A DNA stretch of 64,000 bases from Chlorops oryzae (GCA_020466095.1 CM035806.1:123458938-123522937), one strand, 5' to 3'. Numbered from the stretch's first letter, positions 21,592-32,922 are shown. The notes: generated from the sequence alone by a model not told the origin. Numbers and translations are program-made.

Positions 21592-23292
21592 ATGTGCGGC
21601 ATATTTGCAATATTTTCCAAAGATGGCACACCCATCGAGCCAAAAGTGTACCACGGCAGCGTTCACACATTTCGGGAAATCGCGTACAGGCAAAGCGGGA
21701 AGCAACGTCATCGTGGACCTGATGATACGGGCGTGAAAACCGTACCGGAACATGGAGTTGCGATGGTGCAAGAACGTTTATCCGTGATCGGTGTTCATAC
21801 GGGCCATCAGCCATTGCTATCCGACGATGGAAAAGTTATACTTATTGCCAACGGTGAGATATACAACTACCTGGAATTGTCAGCGGAAATCGCAAAGAAA
21901 CGTGGACACTATACGCCCAAGAGCGATTGCAATGTGATCGTTGAACTGTACGAGGAATATGGCGATCAGCTGCTGGACTACATTACCGGAATGTTTGCCT
22001 TCGTGCTGTACGATAAGCGCAGTCGTAGCATTCTGATTGCACGCGACCCGTTTGGCATAATTCCACTGTACATCGGTGAGGACTGCGACGGCAATATATG
22101 GGTATCGTCCGAGATGAAGTGCATGGTTGAATTTTGTACGAAACTGGAGTCGTTTACACCGGGCGAGCTGCGTACGGGAACGGCTGGTAAGCTGCAAAGG
22201 CGTAAATTCTTTAAAGAGCCATGGATTAAGGAAATACCTACGGCGGAGGTTGAATTAGCCTTATTGCGCGCCAAACTGGAAGAAGCTGTACGCTCGCATT
22301 TACAATGTGATGTACCATTCGGAGCGCTACTGTCGGGTGGCGTCGACTCGAGCCTGGTCGCATCGATAGCGACGAAAATTAAACGAGAACGCAATGAAAG
22401 CTTTAAACTGAAGACCTTTTCCGTTGGTTTACGTGGTGCGCCCGACTTTAAGGCAGCACGCCTTGTGGCTGATTATATCGACAGTGATCATACGGAAGTG
22501 ATTTTCGAAATCGAAGACGCCCTCGACGGCATACGGGATATAATATACTATTTGGAAACGTACGATGTGACCACCGTACGATGTAGTATGCCAATGTTGA
22601 TTTTAGCGCGCTACATTAAGAGTACCGGCATTAAAATGATACTATCCGGCGAGGGTGCCGACGAGATGTTTGGTGGATATTTGTATTTCTTCCAGGCACC
22701 GAATGCTGTGGAATTTCACAAGGAGCTTGTGAAACGTCTCGAGCAGCTGCATCATTCGGACTGTTTGCGTGCCAATAAGGTGACGATGGCAAAGGGCCTG
22801 GAATTGCGTGTACCATTCCTCGATACTGCTTTCGTTAATTACATTATGTCCATACGGCCGGAAGATAAAGTAGCTGGCGATTTGAATTGCTTTGGTGGCC
22901 AACAGAAATTCCGCATCGAGAAGTATATACTTCGAGCTGCATTCGCCGATGATTACCTACCGAAAGAGGTGCTCTGGCGGCAGAAGGAACAATTCTCCGA
23001 TGGCGTCGGTTACGATTGGATAGATACGGTTCGACGGGTTGTCACAGAACGTGTTACCGACGATCAATTTGCAACGGCTTCCATCCGCTTCCCTATTAAT
23101 ACGCCAACGACGAAGGAGGCCTTCTTCTATCGAAGCATTTTTGAGCGAATGTTCCCTGGCAGTGATGCTGCTAGCACAGTTAAAAAGTGGGTGCCCAGAC
23201 TCGACTGGGGCTGCCCGCAAGATCCATCGGGACGTGCTCAAGCCGTACACCAGGAGAATACCACCGTTATCGAAGACTGCAAAGCCCTATAG
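21592..23292 (+). CDS. Asparagine synthetase (glutamine-hydrolysing), 566 aa
   Basis: Cytosolic enzyme making asparagine from aspartate, glutamine and ATP through a beta-aspartyl-AMP intermediate. The protein begins MCGIFAIF, so Cys2 becomes the N-terminal nucleophile of the Ntn glutaminase domain (about residues 2-190), with RGPDDTG, ERLSVIG (from 61) and NGEIYN (87-92) lining the glutamine site. The synthetase domain follows, with the pyrophosphate loop SGGVDSS at 248-254, SGEGADEMFGGY at 352-363 and GLELRVPFLD. Length equals that of insect orthologues and there is no frameshift. The start follows GAAAATG, a good fly context, and Cys2 fixes it. The whole coding sequence is one exon. AATAAA and an A tract follow 0.2 kb downstream. 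This may be the native gene or a working retrocopy. Confidence 0.96.
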   Translation: MCGIFAIFSKDGTPIEPKVYHGSVHTFREIAYRQSGKQRHRGPDDTGVKTVPEHGVAMVQERLSVIGVHTGHQPLLSDDGKVILIANGEIYNYLELSAEIAKKRGHYTPKSDCNVIVELYEEYGDQLLDYITGMFAFVLYDKRSRSILIARDPFGIIPLYIGEDCDGNIWVSSEMKCMVEFCTKLESFTPGELRTGTAGKLQRRKFFKEPWIKEIPTAEVELALLRAKLEEAVRSHLQCDVPFGALLSGGVDSSLVASIATKIKRERNESFKLKTFSVGLRGAPDFKAARLVADYIDSDHTEVIFEIEDALDGIRDIIYYLETYDVTTVRCSMPMLILARYIKSTGIKMILSGEGADEMFGGYLYFFQAPNAVEFHKELVKRLEQLHHSDCLRANKVTMAKGLELRVPFLDTAFVNYIMSIRPEDKVAGDLNCFGGQQKFRIEKYILRAAFADDYLPKEVLWRQKEQFSDGVGYDWIDTVRRVVTERVTDDQFATASIRFPINTPTTKEAFFYRSIFERMFPGSDAASTVKKWVPRLDWGCPQDPSGRAQAVHQENTTVIEDCKAL

Positions 23293-23487
23293 GGAACAAA
23301 CACATGCTTTATCTACAGTTATTATTATTATTATTTTTTTTTTTTTTACTAAATTTCCTTTTTTTTTTTTTGTTTTCATTTGAATCGTTCGGTAAGAAAA
23401 TGTGAAATTTGCAAAAATTGAGAAAACATTTTTTTTTTTTTCAATTCGTTCGAATCCACTCGCATGAGTTGTAATTATGCAAACGCA

Positions 23488-23517
23488 AATAAATTATTTA
23501 AAACTAAAAAAAAAAAA
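23488..23517 (+). promoter_or_regulatory. Candidate polyadenylation signal and A tract after asparagine synthetase
   Basis: AATAAA at 23,488-23,493, 196 bp past the stop codon, is followed 12 bp later by twelve A residues (23,506-23,517). It could be the normal cleavage region, or the signal plus fossil tail of a retroposed mRNA. Confidence 0.5.
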
Positions 23518-24836
23518 TTTTTTTTCTTGAAAATTTCGAAAATTGAAATTTTTTTTTTTTTCAACTTACATAAGTCAACTTAAGCAGTTTCGCTTTTACA
23601 CGGTCATCAGAGGTTTCATTTAGGTTTCATTTCAAAGCTCGGAAAGTAAATATTCCCAATATTTCAAATGGCTTTCAATGTCTTGCATATCGCTCATTGA
23701 CTTCAAGAATGTTATATCTCAAAAAAATCGATTTTGAGAAAAACGCATTTTGATGAAAAAGAAGACATTATGCACATCCCATAAAGAGAGTATACTAAGT
23801 ATTGATACGAAATTTTTACACCATGTGAGGCTTAATACACCGAATATTTCCTCATCATTTACTCAAAATTCGGGTTTTTTGAGATATGACATTCTTGAAG
23901 TAAATGAGCGATATGAGCATTATAACCCGATTTAGTTTCAAGTCTGGATGTAGTTAAACTGGAATGAAAATAAAACCACGGTCGATGACAAATGAGAACA
24001 ATCAATGGTTTCGCTTCACTCAATTTACATTCAAGATTCTTCAATTATCCAGTCGCACTTGACTTCTGTTACGTATGTACATAGAACATAGATAAATGCT
24101 ACAAAACGGGTAATGAAATAATCGTACCGACGACAAAGTGTAAATATACAAACGTAATTAGAAAATGGTATGGAAAGTAAATAGTTGTTGCCACGAGAAA
24201 GCAAATGCTCAGCTGTATTGACATTTTCATTTTGGCTGCCTGAGGGTTTTTCTTATTTTTTTTGGTGCTATTTAATTATCGCTGTCTGAGAATTTGCGAT
24301 TTTCCCTAATAATTTTTAGAACCAAATGCGACTCGAATGGCTGACAGATTATTTGATCAAGTGGGTCAGTACACACAGAAAATTGTGCACGTCATATTTT
24401 CATGGGGTTCTAAGTTCTATTGGAGCATTTGGAAAAGAAAGGGTTTTTTGACTTCTTTTAACTTCTACGCAATGCGTATATTCGGGAAGTGATCATTCCG
24501 AAATGAGTCTGAAGCTGTAACATAAATCTGCCGATATTTGTTATTGAATTTTAACATAATTTGTGTTCGACGCCTCTTCTGGGATTAACTTTCAACATCT
24601 TGTTGGGGAAGTAATAGCATGTTTCCACATAGTGAATTAACTATACAATTTAGAGTTAATTCAGATATTTAGCAGACTATAATTACCATTATTATTATCA
24701 TAATTTATTTTTTTATTTTTATAATTTATTTAGCAGATTATAACTACATAATTAACTATGTGCATTAGAGGTTTACGCCGACTAGGCCGAATCGGCGGCG
24801 GCGTAGAAGTGAATAAAAGTCGGCGGCGGCGGCTGC
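23518..24836. other. Intergenic DNA with one inverted repeat and GC-rich island
   Basis: Apart from the inverted repeat at 23,685-23,915, I see no element or gene. Near 24,780-24,836 a GGCGGC-rich stretch stands out against the AT-rich surroundings and hosts the next MITE. Confidence 0.4.
23685..23915. repeat. Degenerate MITE-like inverted repeat
   Basis: The arms 23,685-23,738 and 23,862-23,915 (GCATATCGCTCATTGACTTC, then AAGAATGTTATATCTC) pair over about 54 bp with roughly ten mismatches. No clear target duplication was seen. Confidence 0.6.
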
Positions 24837-24998
24837 CAGGGCCGGCGAAACGTGAGTCTTCCATGTATGGAATGGGGTGTTTGTGGGGAGGGGGAAATGT
24901 GATGTCTACACTACTCTTTTCCTTATGAAAAAGGCATTTTGTAGATTGAGTATTTCCACGTAGACTCCATACCCACCATACCCCTTTCGACAGCCCTG
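24837..24998. mobile_element. Small hAT-like MITE in a GGC-repeat stretch
   Basis: The ends read CAGGGCCGGCGAAACG and, reversed, CAGGGCTGTCGAAAGG. The flanks GCGGCTGC and GCGGCGGC could be an 8-bp duplication with one mismatch, although the local GGC repeat makes this uncertain. Confidence 0.55.
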
Positions 24999-25262
24999 GC
25001 GGCGGCTTAGCCGTTGTATATACTATTTAATTCCATTTAAATGAAATTAGTATTTTTATACCTTTTCCGAAGGAAAGGGTATATTAAGTTTGGCTCAGAG
25101 TATGTAACATACCAAAGGAGTCGCGATAGATACAGACATATTTATATATTCTTGATCAGGGTGACAAAGAGGAGTCGATCTAGCCATGTCTGTCTGTCTG
25201 CCTGTCGGTCACACTTTAGTTTTTCGTAATTTACTCTTAAGCCATGAAATATATCATATTAT

Positions 25263-25395
25263 GGGTCCTCATGCAACACATTTACACCGTGTAAACTGAG
25301 TGAAGTAAGTAAAACTGTCAAAATTGCATACAAAATTTGACAGTTTTACGAACTTCACTCAGCTTACACGGTGTAAATGCGTTGCATGAGGACCC
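25263..25395. mobile_element. 133-bp palindromic MITE
   Basis: The arms of about 58 bp, starting GGGTCCTCATGCAAC, pair almost perfectly through ACACCGTGTAA. TTAT occurs outside both ends, a possible 4-bp target duplication. It lies inside the family B repeat. Confidence 0.75.
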
Positions 25396-25508
25396 TTATT
25401 GAAATTTGGCATGAACTTGAACCAGGTAAATGTCCGAAAAACTGCATACAAAATTTTTTCGTAGTCCTTTCTTGGGTCGTGGGAAGTTTCACAAATTTTC
25501 AACACAAT

Positions 25509-25627
25509 AGTGGTATTCAAGCAACAGTGCAAACGCAGTGTGCAATATTTGCACTTGTCAAATTGCGTACAAAAAAAGCAGTGCAAATATTGCACACTGC
25601 GATTTGCACTGTTGCTTGAATGCCACT
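25509..25627. mobile_element. 119-bp palindromic MITE, copy 1
   Basis: The ends AGTGGTATTCAAGCAACAG and AGTGGCATTCAAGCAACAG are inverted; the near-complete dyad continues through GTGCAATATTTGCAC. AAT flanks both sides (25,506-25,508; 25,628-25,630). The copies at 47,349 and 52,529 have ATT flanks, which supports a 3-bp target. Confidence 0.85.
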
Positions 25628-25680
25628 AATCTCTAATGTTTTTCCTGAATAACTTTTTTACTATACATCCCAGCTTATTG

Positions 25681-25985
25681 AAATTTGGTGTGTGTATAGC
25701 TACTATGTAGACTTAAGCTTTCGCTGAAAAAAATTGCGGCATCGCTATAACTATGGCCATCATCCTACACATTAGAAAAAAACACTCTTTCTCTTATTCT
25801 CATATCTGTATACAAAAATGATTTTTTTTTTGCTTCTTCCGATTGTGTATTTTGCCGCCAAATAAAGTCGTCACTTATGGATAAATTTTGACCATGACCA
25901 CATTCAGTGCCGTAGCAGTTCTGTTTTGCGTGGGGAAAAAAAAATTAATTTTTCAATTTTAACGTCTATTTTAATTAAAACCATA
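25681..25985. other. Anonymous spacer
   Basis: AT-rich sequence with family B-like text fading out. No gene seen. Confidence 0.35.
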
Positions 25986-25993
25986 TTACATGC

Positions 25994-26697
25994 ATATATT
26001 ACTATATATTAGTGATGCCACGAATATTCGGCCACTATTCGGTATTCGGCCTATTCGGCGTCATTTTTCAGTATTCGGTATTCGGCCGAATAGTTAAAAT
26101 ATTCGGCCGAATACCGAATAGTAGAAATAACTTATTAAAAAAATCAGCAGTAACTACAAATTAAGTTTTTCTCACAATAACGTAAAAAAATTTAATTAAC
26201 GAGATCTAAAAATACAGCAGATTTGCTTTTTATTCTTTAGAAATATTAAATGTACGCTAGCTTCTTTTAAATTTTCTTCGAAAACATTATAAACAGTGGG
26301 CAAATTTTTCAGCGGCAGTTTTTGCCTTGACTCCAGCTAGTCGCGAGTAGGCCCAAGCTGTCTTTACTACGTGCCGAATATTCGGTTGCCGAATATTCGT
26401 TATTCGGCCGAGAGGTTGACCGAATATTCGGTATTCGGTATTCGGCCAAATCCACTATTCGTGGCATCACTACTATATATGTCACTCTCATAGATTTTGG
26501 GCGGGACATTTCGCGTCAGCTAGAAAGAGATGTTACTCGGCATGCAAAAAAAGAGCGAGAGAAAAATACTTTTGGTGAGTACCTACGTGAAAATTGCTCA
26601 TTTTGGTGGGTACCCAAGACCGTGGTGGGTACTCAAGACCGTGTTGAAAAGAGCCAAAATAGAAACGGCTCCTGAGTGACATATATAGTTATATATG
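25994..26697 (-). mobile_element. 234-bp MITE family, copy C, split by a hAT-like MITE
   Basis: Homologous to 18,300-18,533 but more diverged. TTACATGC lies at 25,986-25,993 and 26,698-26,705, an 8-bp target duplication (one terminal C is shared with the element end). A 463-bp element plus its duplication interrupts it inside the left terminal repeat, at CTATATAT. Confidence 0.85.
26010..26472 (-). mobile_element. hAT-like MITE, TATTCGG family, copy 2, nested
   Basis: The same termini as 15,222-15,668 (TAGTGATGCCACGAATA) and the interior in reverse orientation. The duplication CTATATAT is exact at 26,002-26,009 and 26,473-26,480. The interior of the two copies is very similar, so both moved recently. 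Confidence 0.92.
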
Positions 26698-27386
26698 TTA
26701 CATGCACGCTTTCAATCGAATGAATACTTTTTAAAGCGTGTTCGCAAAGATATATCTATACTCTTTGTTCATTTCCATATTATTTTGCTGAGGCACTGTT
26801 TACTACAAATTTTCTCTATGCCATGCCATGCCACGCAGTGCGCAGTGTTTCTACCTTAATGCTATGTTCTCACTATAGGGGTTAAGTACTTAACCCGATT
26901 CTTTAACTCAAAGCGTTCATATAAGGTTAGAGCGAGTTAAGGTTTACAAACGTCGTATGACCCAGCCGGAAATTTCACTACTTCTGAAGTGGTGAAAATT
27001 CATACTGCGACTACTCGCATTATTAACCCTTACTGTTAATGAAGTTTTTTGGGAGATGACCGCTGTTTTCATTACATGCATGCATAATGCTATGTTCTCA
27101 CTAGGCCGGGTTAGGGTTATCGGCGAAACCCAGGGTTTCAAATGTCAAAACGCATATAAAGCTGTTATGTAAGTGTTGCTCTTCAAAACTTCATTACTTT
27201 GTAATACAGAGTTTCCCTCAAAGCTACATTTTAATTATTCTTTGCATTCCTTTTCTAGAAAAACGGTAATGCATTCCCTTAACTAGGATTATGCAATGCT
27301 TGTCTATCAATGAATTCATTTATTCCTATAGAATTGAATATATATTGAAAGAAGAAAAAAATGACTTCTAAAACTTCCCACTGGGT
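26698..27386. other. Mixed repeat scraps
   Basis: 26,870-26,945 resembles an inverted-repeat end rich in TTAACCC. From 26,961, CCCAGCCGGAAATTTCACTA matches the element starting at 27,893. 27,087-27,160 is the 74-bp repeat also at 10,430. No gene is present. Confidence 0.5.
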
Positions 27387-27892
27387 ATATGTCACTCAGG
27401 AGCAGTGTTCGGACTTCTACCACTTTAGTGGTAGATCTACCACTATTTTCACATTCTACCACTTCTACCACGCTAGGTCGAAATCTACCACTTTTTTTTT
27501 TTTACTTATTTATGCAATTGTTTTATTTATTTTATGACCATTAGAATAACTGAGAACACAAAAAAATGTGCTTCAATGTTATGTGTTATTGAAAAAAACG
27601 CTGGCAGCTTCCTATTGTCAAGAATGTTGTCAAGAATGGCAGTATTGCGCTTAACGGCATCCAATAAATATTGAAACATATTTCTATTATAAGAGAAAAT
27701 ACCTAAAAACGAAAGTTTCCAAATTTTCTACATGATCAGATATGATATATTATGGGTATGCACAAAGGCGTCGGAAAGTTTTAACGGCTTAAAGAGTTGT
27801 GCAAGATACAAAAAAAAGTTTAAAAGATTGTTAAGAAGTCGGATTTTTCCGATTTTACGTCTTTAACACGCCGTTGTGAATACCCCTATAGT

Positions 27893-28875
27893 CCCAGCCG
27901 GAAATTTCACTACTTCTGCAGTACTTCCGAAGTGGTGAAAATTCATACTGCGACTAATCGCATTACTAACCCTTATTTGTAATGAAATTTGTTAGGAGAT
28001 GGCCGCTATTTGCAGTACTTCAAAATTCATGTGGTAAAGGAGTTTATGGATCTAAATCGCATGAAAGCTTCATTTGAGAAAAGAGTACATGCTGGCTGGC
28101 TGAAATGGATCCAACGTGCATGATTATATCATTTGAAAATAGAGTATATAATGCTAATACGAATGAAAATTTCATTTAAAATAAGTAAACGCCACTGGGA
28201 TCTGGGAAGGAAAGAAACAGAAATTTTTTTTATTTTTAAATTTTGTATTTCCATTTCTTTTGATAGCACTTCATTGACTATGTTATAATATAACGGTAGC
28301 TCATAGTATTGATCAACAATAACATAAAACTTTACTGGTTCTATCACATTTTTTTAGTTTTAAATGCACTTCAATGAAAAGCAGAAGTGAATTAAACTTG
28401 CTCAAACGGGTATGTGATTATTTTCCCTTTCCCGGGGAATTAAATTCCCCAACTGATGTGATTTCCCTTTCTCTAGATTGTGGAGGAATTATCTATTACA
28501 GTAATTCAATTTCCCTCTCAATCTAGGAAAAAGGGGAATAAATCACTTCAATTTCGATACTGAATTACCTTTCCCGCGAAAGGGAAACCAATCACATACC
28601 CGAAAAAATGTGTTCATCATAGCAGACATCTTGAAAATATGCAAAACACTGTTTTTATGAAAACTGCATAAGATCTTTATTGAAAGAAGGAGTAATCAAC
28701 CCTTTTTCAAATGAAAATTTCGTTTGAAGAACAATCTCTTGTAACGAGCTCTTGCTTCCATGAAATTTTCACTGGAAAATCATTCGAAACAGCACCAATT
28801 GGTCTCTTTACAAATGAATTCTTCAATACTTCTGCATCGATGATTTTGTCATGCATGCGATAAAATCCGGCTGGG
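27893..28875. mobile_element. Element with CCCAGCCGGA ends
   Basis: The left end CCCAGCCGGAAATTTC and right end ATCCGGCTGGG are inverted for about ten bases. The right 250 bp matches 58,905-59,133, which also ends TCCGGCTGGG; 55,369-55,380 and 26,961 are further end fragments. No target duplication could be fixed. Non-coding. Confidence 0.6.
28407..28602. mobile_element. 196-bp MITE with CGGGTATGTGATT ends
   Basis: Inverted ends CGGGTATGTGATT enclose arms rich in TTTCCCTTTCC and AGGGAAA. AAA flanks both ends, which is compatible with a 3-bp target but not decisive. It is nested within the CCCAGCCGG element. Confidence 0.7.
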
Positions 28876-29097
28876 CGTATTACTATATGAAACAATTTCA
28901 AATCTACCACTTTAAAAAAATCTACCACTTATTATTTAAAAATCTACCACCTTTAAAAATTTTCAAGTCCGAGGACTGGTACTCACCAAAAGTATTTCTC
29001 TCGCGCTCTTTTTTTGCCTGCCGAGCAACATCTCTTTCTAAATGGCGCAATACATCCCGCGCAATATCTATGAGAGTGACATATATGGTTATATGTG

Positions 29098-29990
29098 CAC
29101 TGGACGGAGACGAAAGACCATCTTCGTCACTCTGATGTTTTTCCTTCCAGTGTCTCGAGCTTTGTCTCCCTGTTTAAACCGAGACTACTCTTCTCGCCCA
29201 AAAAAAGAGAATTAACGTTAATGACTAGTGTAAAAGGCCTCAATAGCTTGAAGGTATCAATGTGTTATCGAAAGTGCGTTCATCGATAACAAACTCACAC
29301 CGCCCCAATCGGAATTAATGTAGCTTTCTCGCTCTAACTTTATAGATGATACTATTGACATCTCTTTCTAACACTTAGTAGTCTAGTTTTTTCTCTTTTC
29401 AATTCTTTATAGCTTTTGACATATGACACAAAGAAAATGACATAATTCCACACACAAGAAAGAGAGTGAGCGAAATTAAAGAAATGAAATTGTTGTGAAA
29501 AATTTTTTGTTCAAATGTAAGGGAAAAATACAATTTATTTTTTTTATGCAATATTGTTGATAAATTCATGTGAAGAAAATTTCTTAAATGTTCGTATGCT
29601 GCGAACCGGAGCATCTTTTATTTGAATTGGGGGAAAAAAGTTAACCAAAATCCATGACGATTTTTTTGAACTTTTGTGGGTGAAACTGATGCTGAAGAAC
29701 ACAACGAATGACAGAGACCGAACGAACGCGCAACACGATAAATGAAAAAATTTCTTGGTCGCAAAAGAGAGGGAACGAGAGCGAGACGATAAGAGAATAA
29801 GAAGAGTTGCAAGCCATTGGAATTCTTGAGCATTGTACGAATCAGTTGAAAAGGAATTAAGGAAAAAAAAGTCAGAAATAAGAGTAAGAAGAGATCGATC
29901 TCGTAGTGCAAATATGACAAAAGTGTGATGAAATTGTTGTAAATAGAATAATGGACGAAAGCCATGTACAATATAGTGATTTTGCTTTCA
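29098..29990. other. AT-rich intergenic DNA
   Basis: No gene recognised. The many short minus-strand frames are not protein-like. GAGA-type stretches occur at 29,455-29,470 and 29,760-29,800. Confidence 0.4.
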
Positions 29991-30300
29991 GGAGCAGTAA
30001 CGAAACGTGCAAAAGACCAAAGTCATCAAACTGAGACTGGAAAATCAATTTTCACAGGGCAACTACACGCATAACAACTGCTGTGTGTTGCAGTGATTGC
30101 TTCTGCTTCGGCATTGACTACTGCGTTTGCCTCGGCCACTGCCTCTCCACTACCATCTGCCGCCATCCAAATAGAAGAGTTTTGTGTTTCTCCAAAGAGC
30201 GACAGATTGCGCTAAACATAGCGTCATCGGTCACCGGTCGACGAATTTTATTTTCGTTTCTCGATTTCTGTTTTCTCGCGATCGATTCATCAAATAATTG
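29991..30300 (+). other. Candidate 5' UTR exon of chb
   Basis: A GTGAGT donor at 30,301 follows a less AT-rich stretch with no long open frame. The chb start codon downstream sits 13 bp after a good splice acceptor, so an upstream non-coding exon is required, and this is the best donor I found in the 3 kb before it. The upstream limit and promoter are unknown. Confidence 0.35.
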
Positions 30301-32922
30301 GTGAGTTCAAATACTCTATCTTACTTTTATATGTTGTATATATCTATATTTTATTAAGATATTCCATCAGCTCAACATTGCCCATGCAAGAATACACTGC
30401 ACAGTCCTACTCGCAAAATTCCTTTGCATATTTTACCCCGCCCAATGGAATTATTAGCGCTCAATCGTTTGCCAATTTTCATTAACCGGCCCCACTCACA
30501 CAGTCAGTCAACCATTCTGTCATTTATTTAGTCATTGAGCAATTGCGAGCAAAAGACCAAATGTCAACAATAAAAGAACATAAACGGATGGAAATGATCA
30601 TTATCAAATAATTGTAAAATACTAAAATACCTATTGATATTTAATATTTTGCGCGCTAGATACAATAACCCTCGTCGAGTTATGCGATATCCACAATATA
30701 TATGCATATATAGATATATTATATATATCTATATATGTACATACATATATGTATTGGCTATACATTTTATTTGAAGCTATTATCGTGTTCAAAATTTGGC
30801 TGAATTCCTGTGCATGTTAGCGATCTTCCAGCAAGGTAAATGCATTTATTCCGTCCTAACTGGCCGCTTTTTCTCGTCTAATCTTCGCTCGCTGCTTTGC
30901 CAATTTTAACGCATTCGGAGTAATTTCAATTTCAAAATTGCGTATATAATAAAATTTTGTCGTCGTCACTGAACTTTCGTGTCGTTGTCTTCATTTTTGT
31001 GTTGCTTTTTGTTTTGCTGCTTTTATTGTATTTGTAATATTTTGGATGTTGTTTTTGGTTTTGTCATTACACTAAAGTTTCGCTTTTGTTTTTGTTTCCG
31101 TTTTCGGACTCGTTTTGTATTGTTTTTGTTGTGTTTCTTGTTATTTTTCTATTCTAATCACGGCAATTTGAATATTTGCGACTAGATTCGATTAGACGTG
31201 ACGTCATATTTTGCTCAACATTAAAGACAATTGTACAAATATCCATCCTTCGACTCTGGTCCAGTCCAGTCTGTCCGTTCGTCCGTCCGATAAATTATGT
31301 CAGAACAAGTCAAGTACAAAGTTTGAAAATCATTTTCCGTTATTGGCGTTACAATTCGCTCTCATGACATGGAGTCACTTAACGTTTTTGCTTTCGAGGT
31401 GAATCACAATATAAAGCGCAAAGCAAAATCAACAACATTCACACAAAAACAAGCACGATAATAAAAAAACGCCCGCACTCGTCCATGATAGTCGCATTAC
31501 ATTGACAACTCAGCTCGGTTCAGCTCAACTCGATTCGATTCGACCGACTCGACTCACAGTCATCCATTGCCATCATCGTCACCGTCATTTTCATTCTAAA
31601 TAAGGAAACTCCGCAACATATCGATTCAAGGTAGTCTTAGCCAGCCAGTCCTGCTGTATATATGAACAACTAAACAAGGAGAAACAGATTAACTCCAAAA
31701 TGAGCATCATTCCACTATTAGAAAATTCTTCTCACTCTGGGGACTTCCGCTTATACACAACTGACTCCCATTAGTTGTAAATGTCGTAGAAAAGACAACT
31801 TTCCATTGCCGTTTATGTAAACATGCCTTCTCCACTCTATGGATCCCACTTAAATATGTGGAGAAACAATTTTTGGATTAACCAAAGATCGATTGATTGC
31901 ATTTTATTCATCAGCATTGAACCTAGTTAATGATTTAAAAAAAAAAAATTAATTTAAAAAAAATATTGTAAATTTCGGCTTTATTAATAAGGTTGATGTG
32001 GTTGATGTAGCTCTATTGCCTACATATGTCATCCTTTTAAAGGAGATAACATCAAGGTATCTCTCGGGCCACTCAGCTCATCTTGGCTTAAGTTGATCTT
32101 ATAGAAGACTTTTCTTTTCAGCCCCATTAAGGCTGAAATCTTTGCACCTTCGCATTCGCTTTCTGCATTCGGAATCATTGACCAAATGAATTTGGTAGAG
32201 ATGATATTGAAGACGACAGTGAAGAAGAGGAATACACTTATGTGGTATGGTCTTGACCCTAAAAGAAGCTACAAAATAAGTCGCTCGCCACAGGGCTGAC
32301 AAGCAACTCCCCGTAATATTCTGTGTTGGTGGACATATGCTCACAGTTTTTGATAAAGTGCTTTCTGATTGTAGGAATCGACATGCCACAGAAGCGTTTA
32401 AGGCTTACGAGTGCTTACCGGCAGATCTCTTTATATGCTCTTATATCCTAGAATCCAATATACACTGACCTTGAGGAAATGCAAATTCCTAGAGCACTTA
32501 TTCACCACCATCGATGTTCCTGTACTGGAAATTGATGCTTTTATTGCAGCCCAAACTGCACCAACGAACAAAAGGCTTTCATTGTTCACTGAGCAGTGTT
32601 CAACTTTTTTAATCTAAATGGTCTTGTCATTTTTCAAAACAAAAATTGCTCCAAATTTGATGTTACGATTTAATTAATTTTGACAGTTTTGGAATAGAAA
32701 TACATAGAACTGTTCCCCCAATATCTTTCACATATCAATGTTGCTTAGCCCTTGAAAATGGGCCGGTTTCTCCTAGAAATGTGCGAATGACAAAAATCTG
32801 AATCTGAGATGAATGTATATATAATATGAATATATATATATGAGCTTTTTCTTTCACTATCTCTTTATTTCGGATTATTTTGGACTTTTGTTATTTCGTG
32901 TTAACACTTTAAATTTTTGCAG
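30301..32922 (+). other. Candidate first intron of chb
   Basis: It runs from GTGAGT to an acceptor, TAAATTTTTGCAG, ending at 32,922. It is AT-rich with (AT)n at 30,695-30,765. 32,130-32,620 is less AT-rich and has broken frames (plus-strand fragments around 32,340-32,440) suggestive of an old pseudogene that I cannot identify. No other gene is supported. Confidence 0.4.

Larger units (their letters stand above)
25056..25680 (-). repeat. INE-like dispersed repeat, family B, carrying two MITEs
   Basis: Starts with a small hairpin (TACCTTTTCCGAAGGAAAGGGTA) and contains TTCTTGATCAGGGTGAC, GTCGATCTAGCCATGTCTGT and GTCTGTCTGCCTGTC, words widespread in fly INE-1/Helitron-like repeats. The hairpin is expected near the 3' end, so the element reads on the minus strand. 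Two palindromic MITEs interrupt it. The far end is vague. Confidence 0.6.
27403..28978. mobile_element. Composite 1.58-kb element with TCTACCACTT subrepeats
   Basis: Ends CAGTGTTCGGACTT and, inverted, CAGTCCTCGGACTT suggest a hAT-type element. Both margins carry repeated TCTACCACTT words. No 8-bp duplication is visible because the target is deleted. It contains the CCCAGCCGG element and, inside that, a 196-bp MITE. No transposase frame. Confidence 0.6.
27387..29097 (-). mobile_element. 234-bp MITE family, copy D, truncated and interrupted
   Basis: ATATGTCACTCAGGAG at 27,387 and, after a long interruption, GTACTCACCAAAAGTATTTC onward to TGACATATATGGTTATATGT are the two margins of this family. 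About 90 bp of the middle is missing at the interruption, so the insertion came with a deletion. Confidence 0.7.

Noticed and set aside
22642..23250. Minus-strand frames opposite asparagine synthetase, and antisense frames across chb
   Set aside because: Shadows produced by codon bias in the real genes.
32099..32617. Possible coding exons within the candidate chb intron
   Set aside because: Frames are short and broken and match no family I recognise; noted only as a possible old pseudogene.
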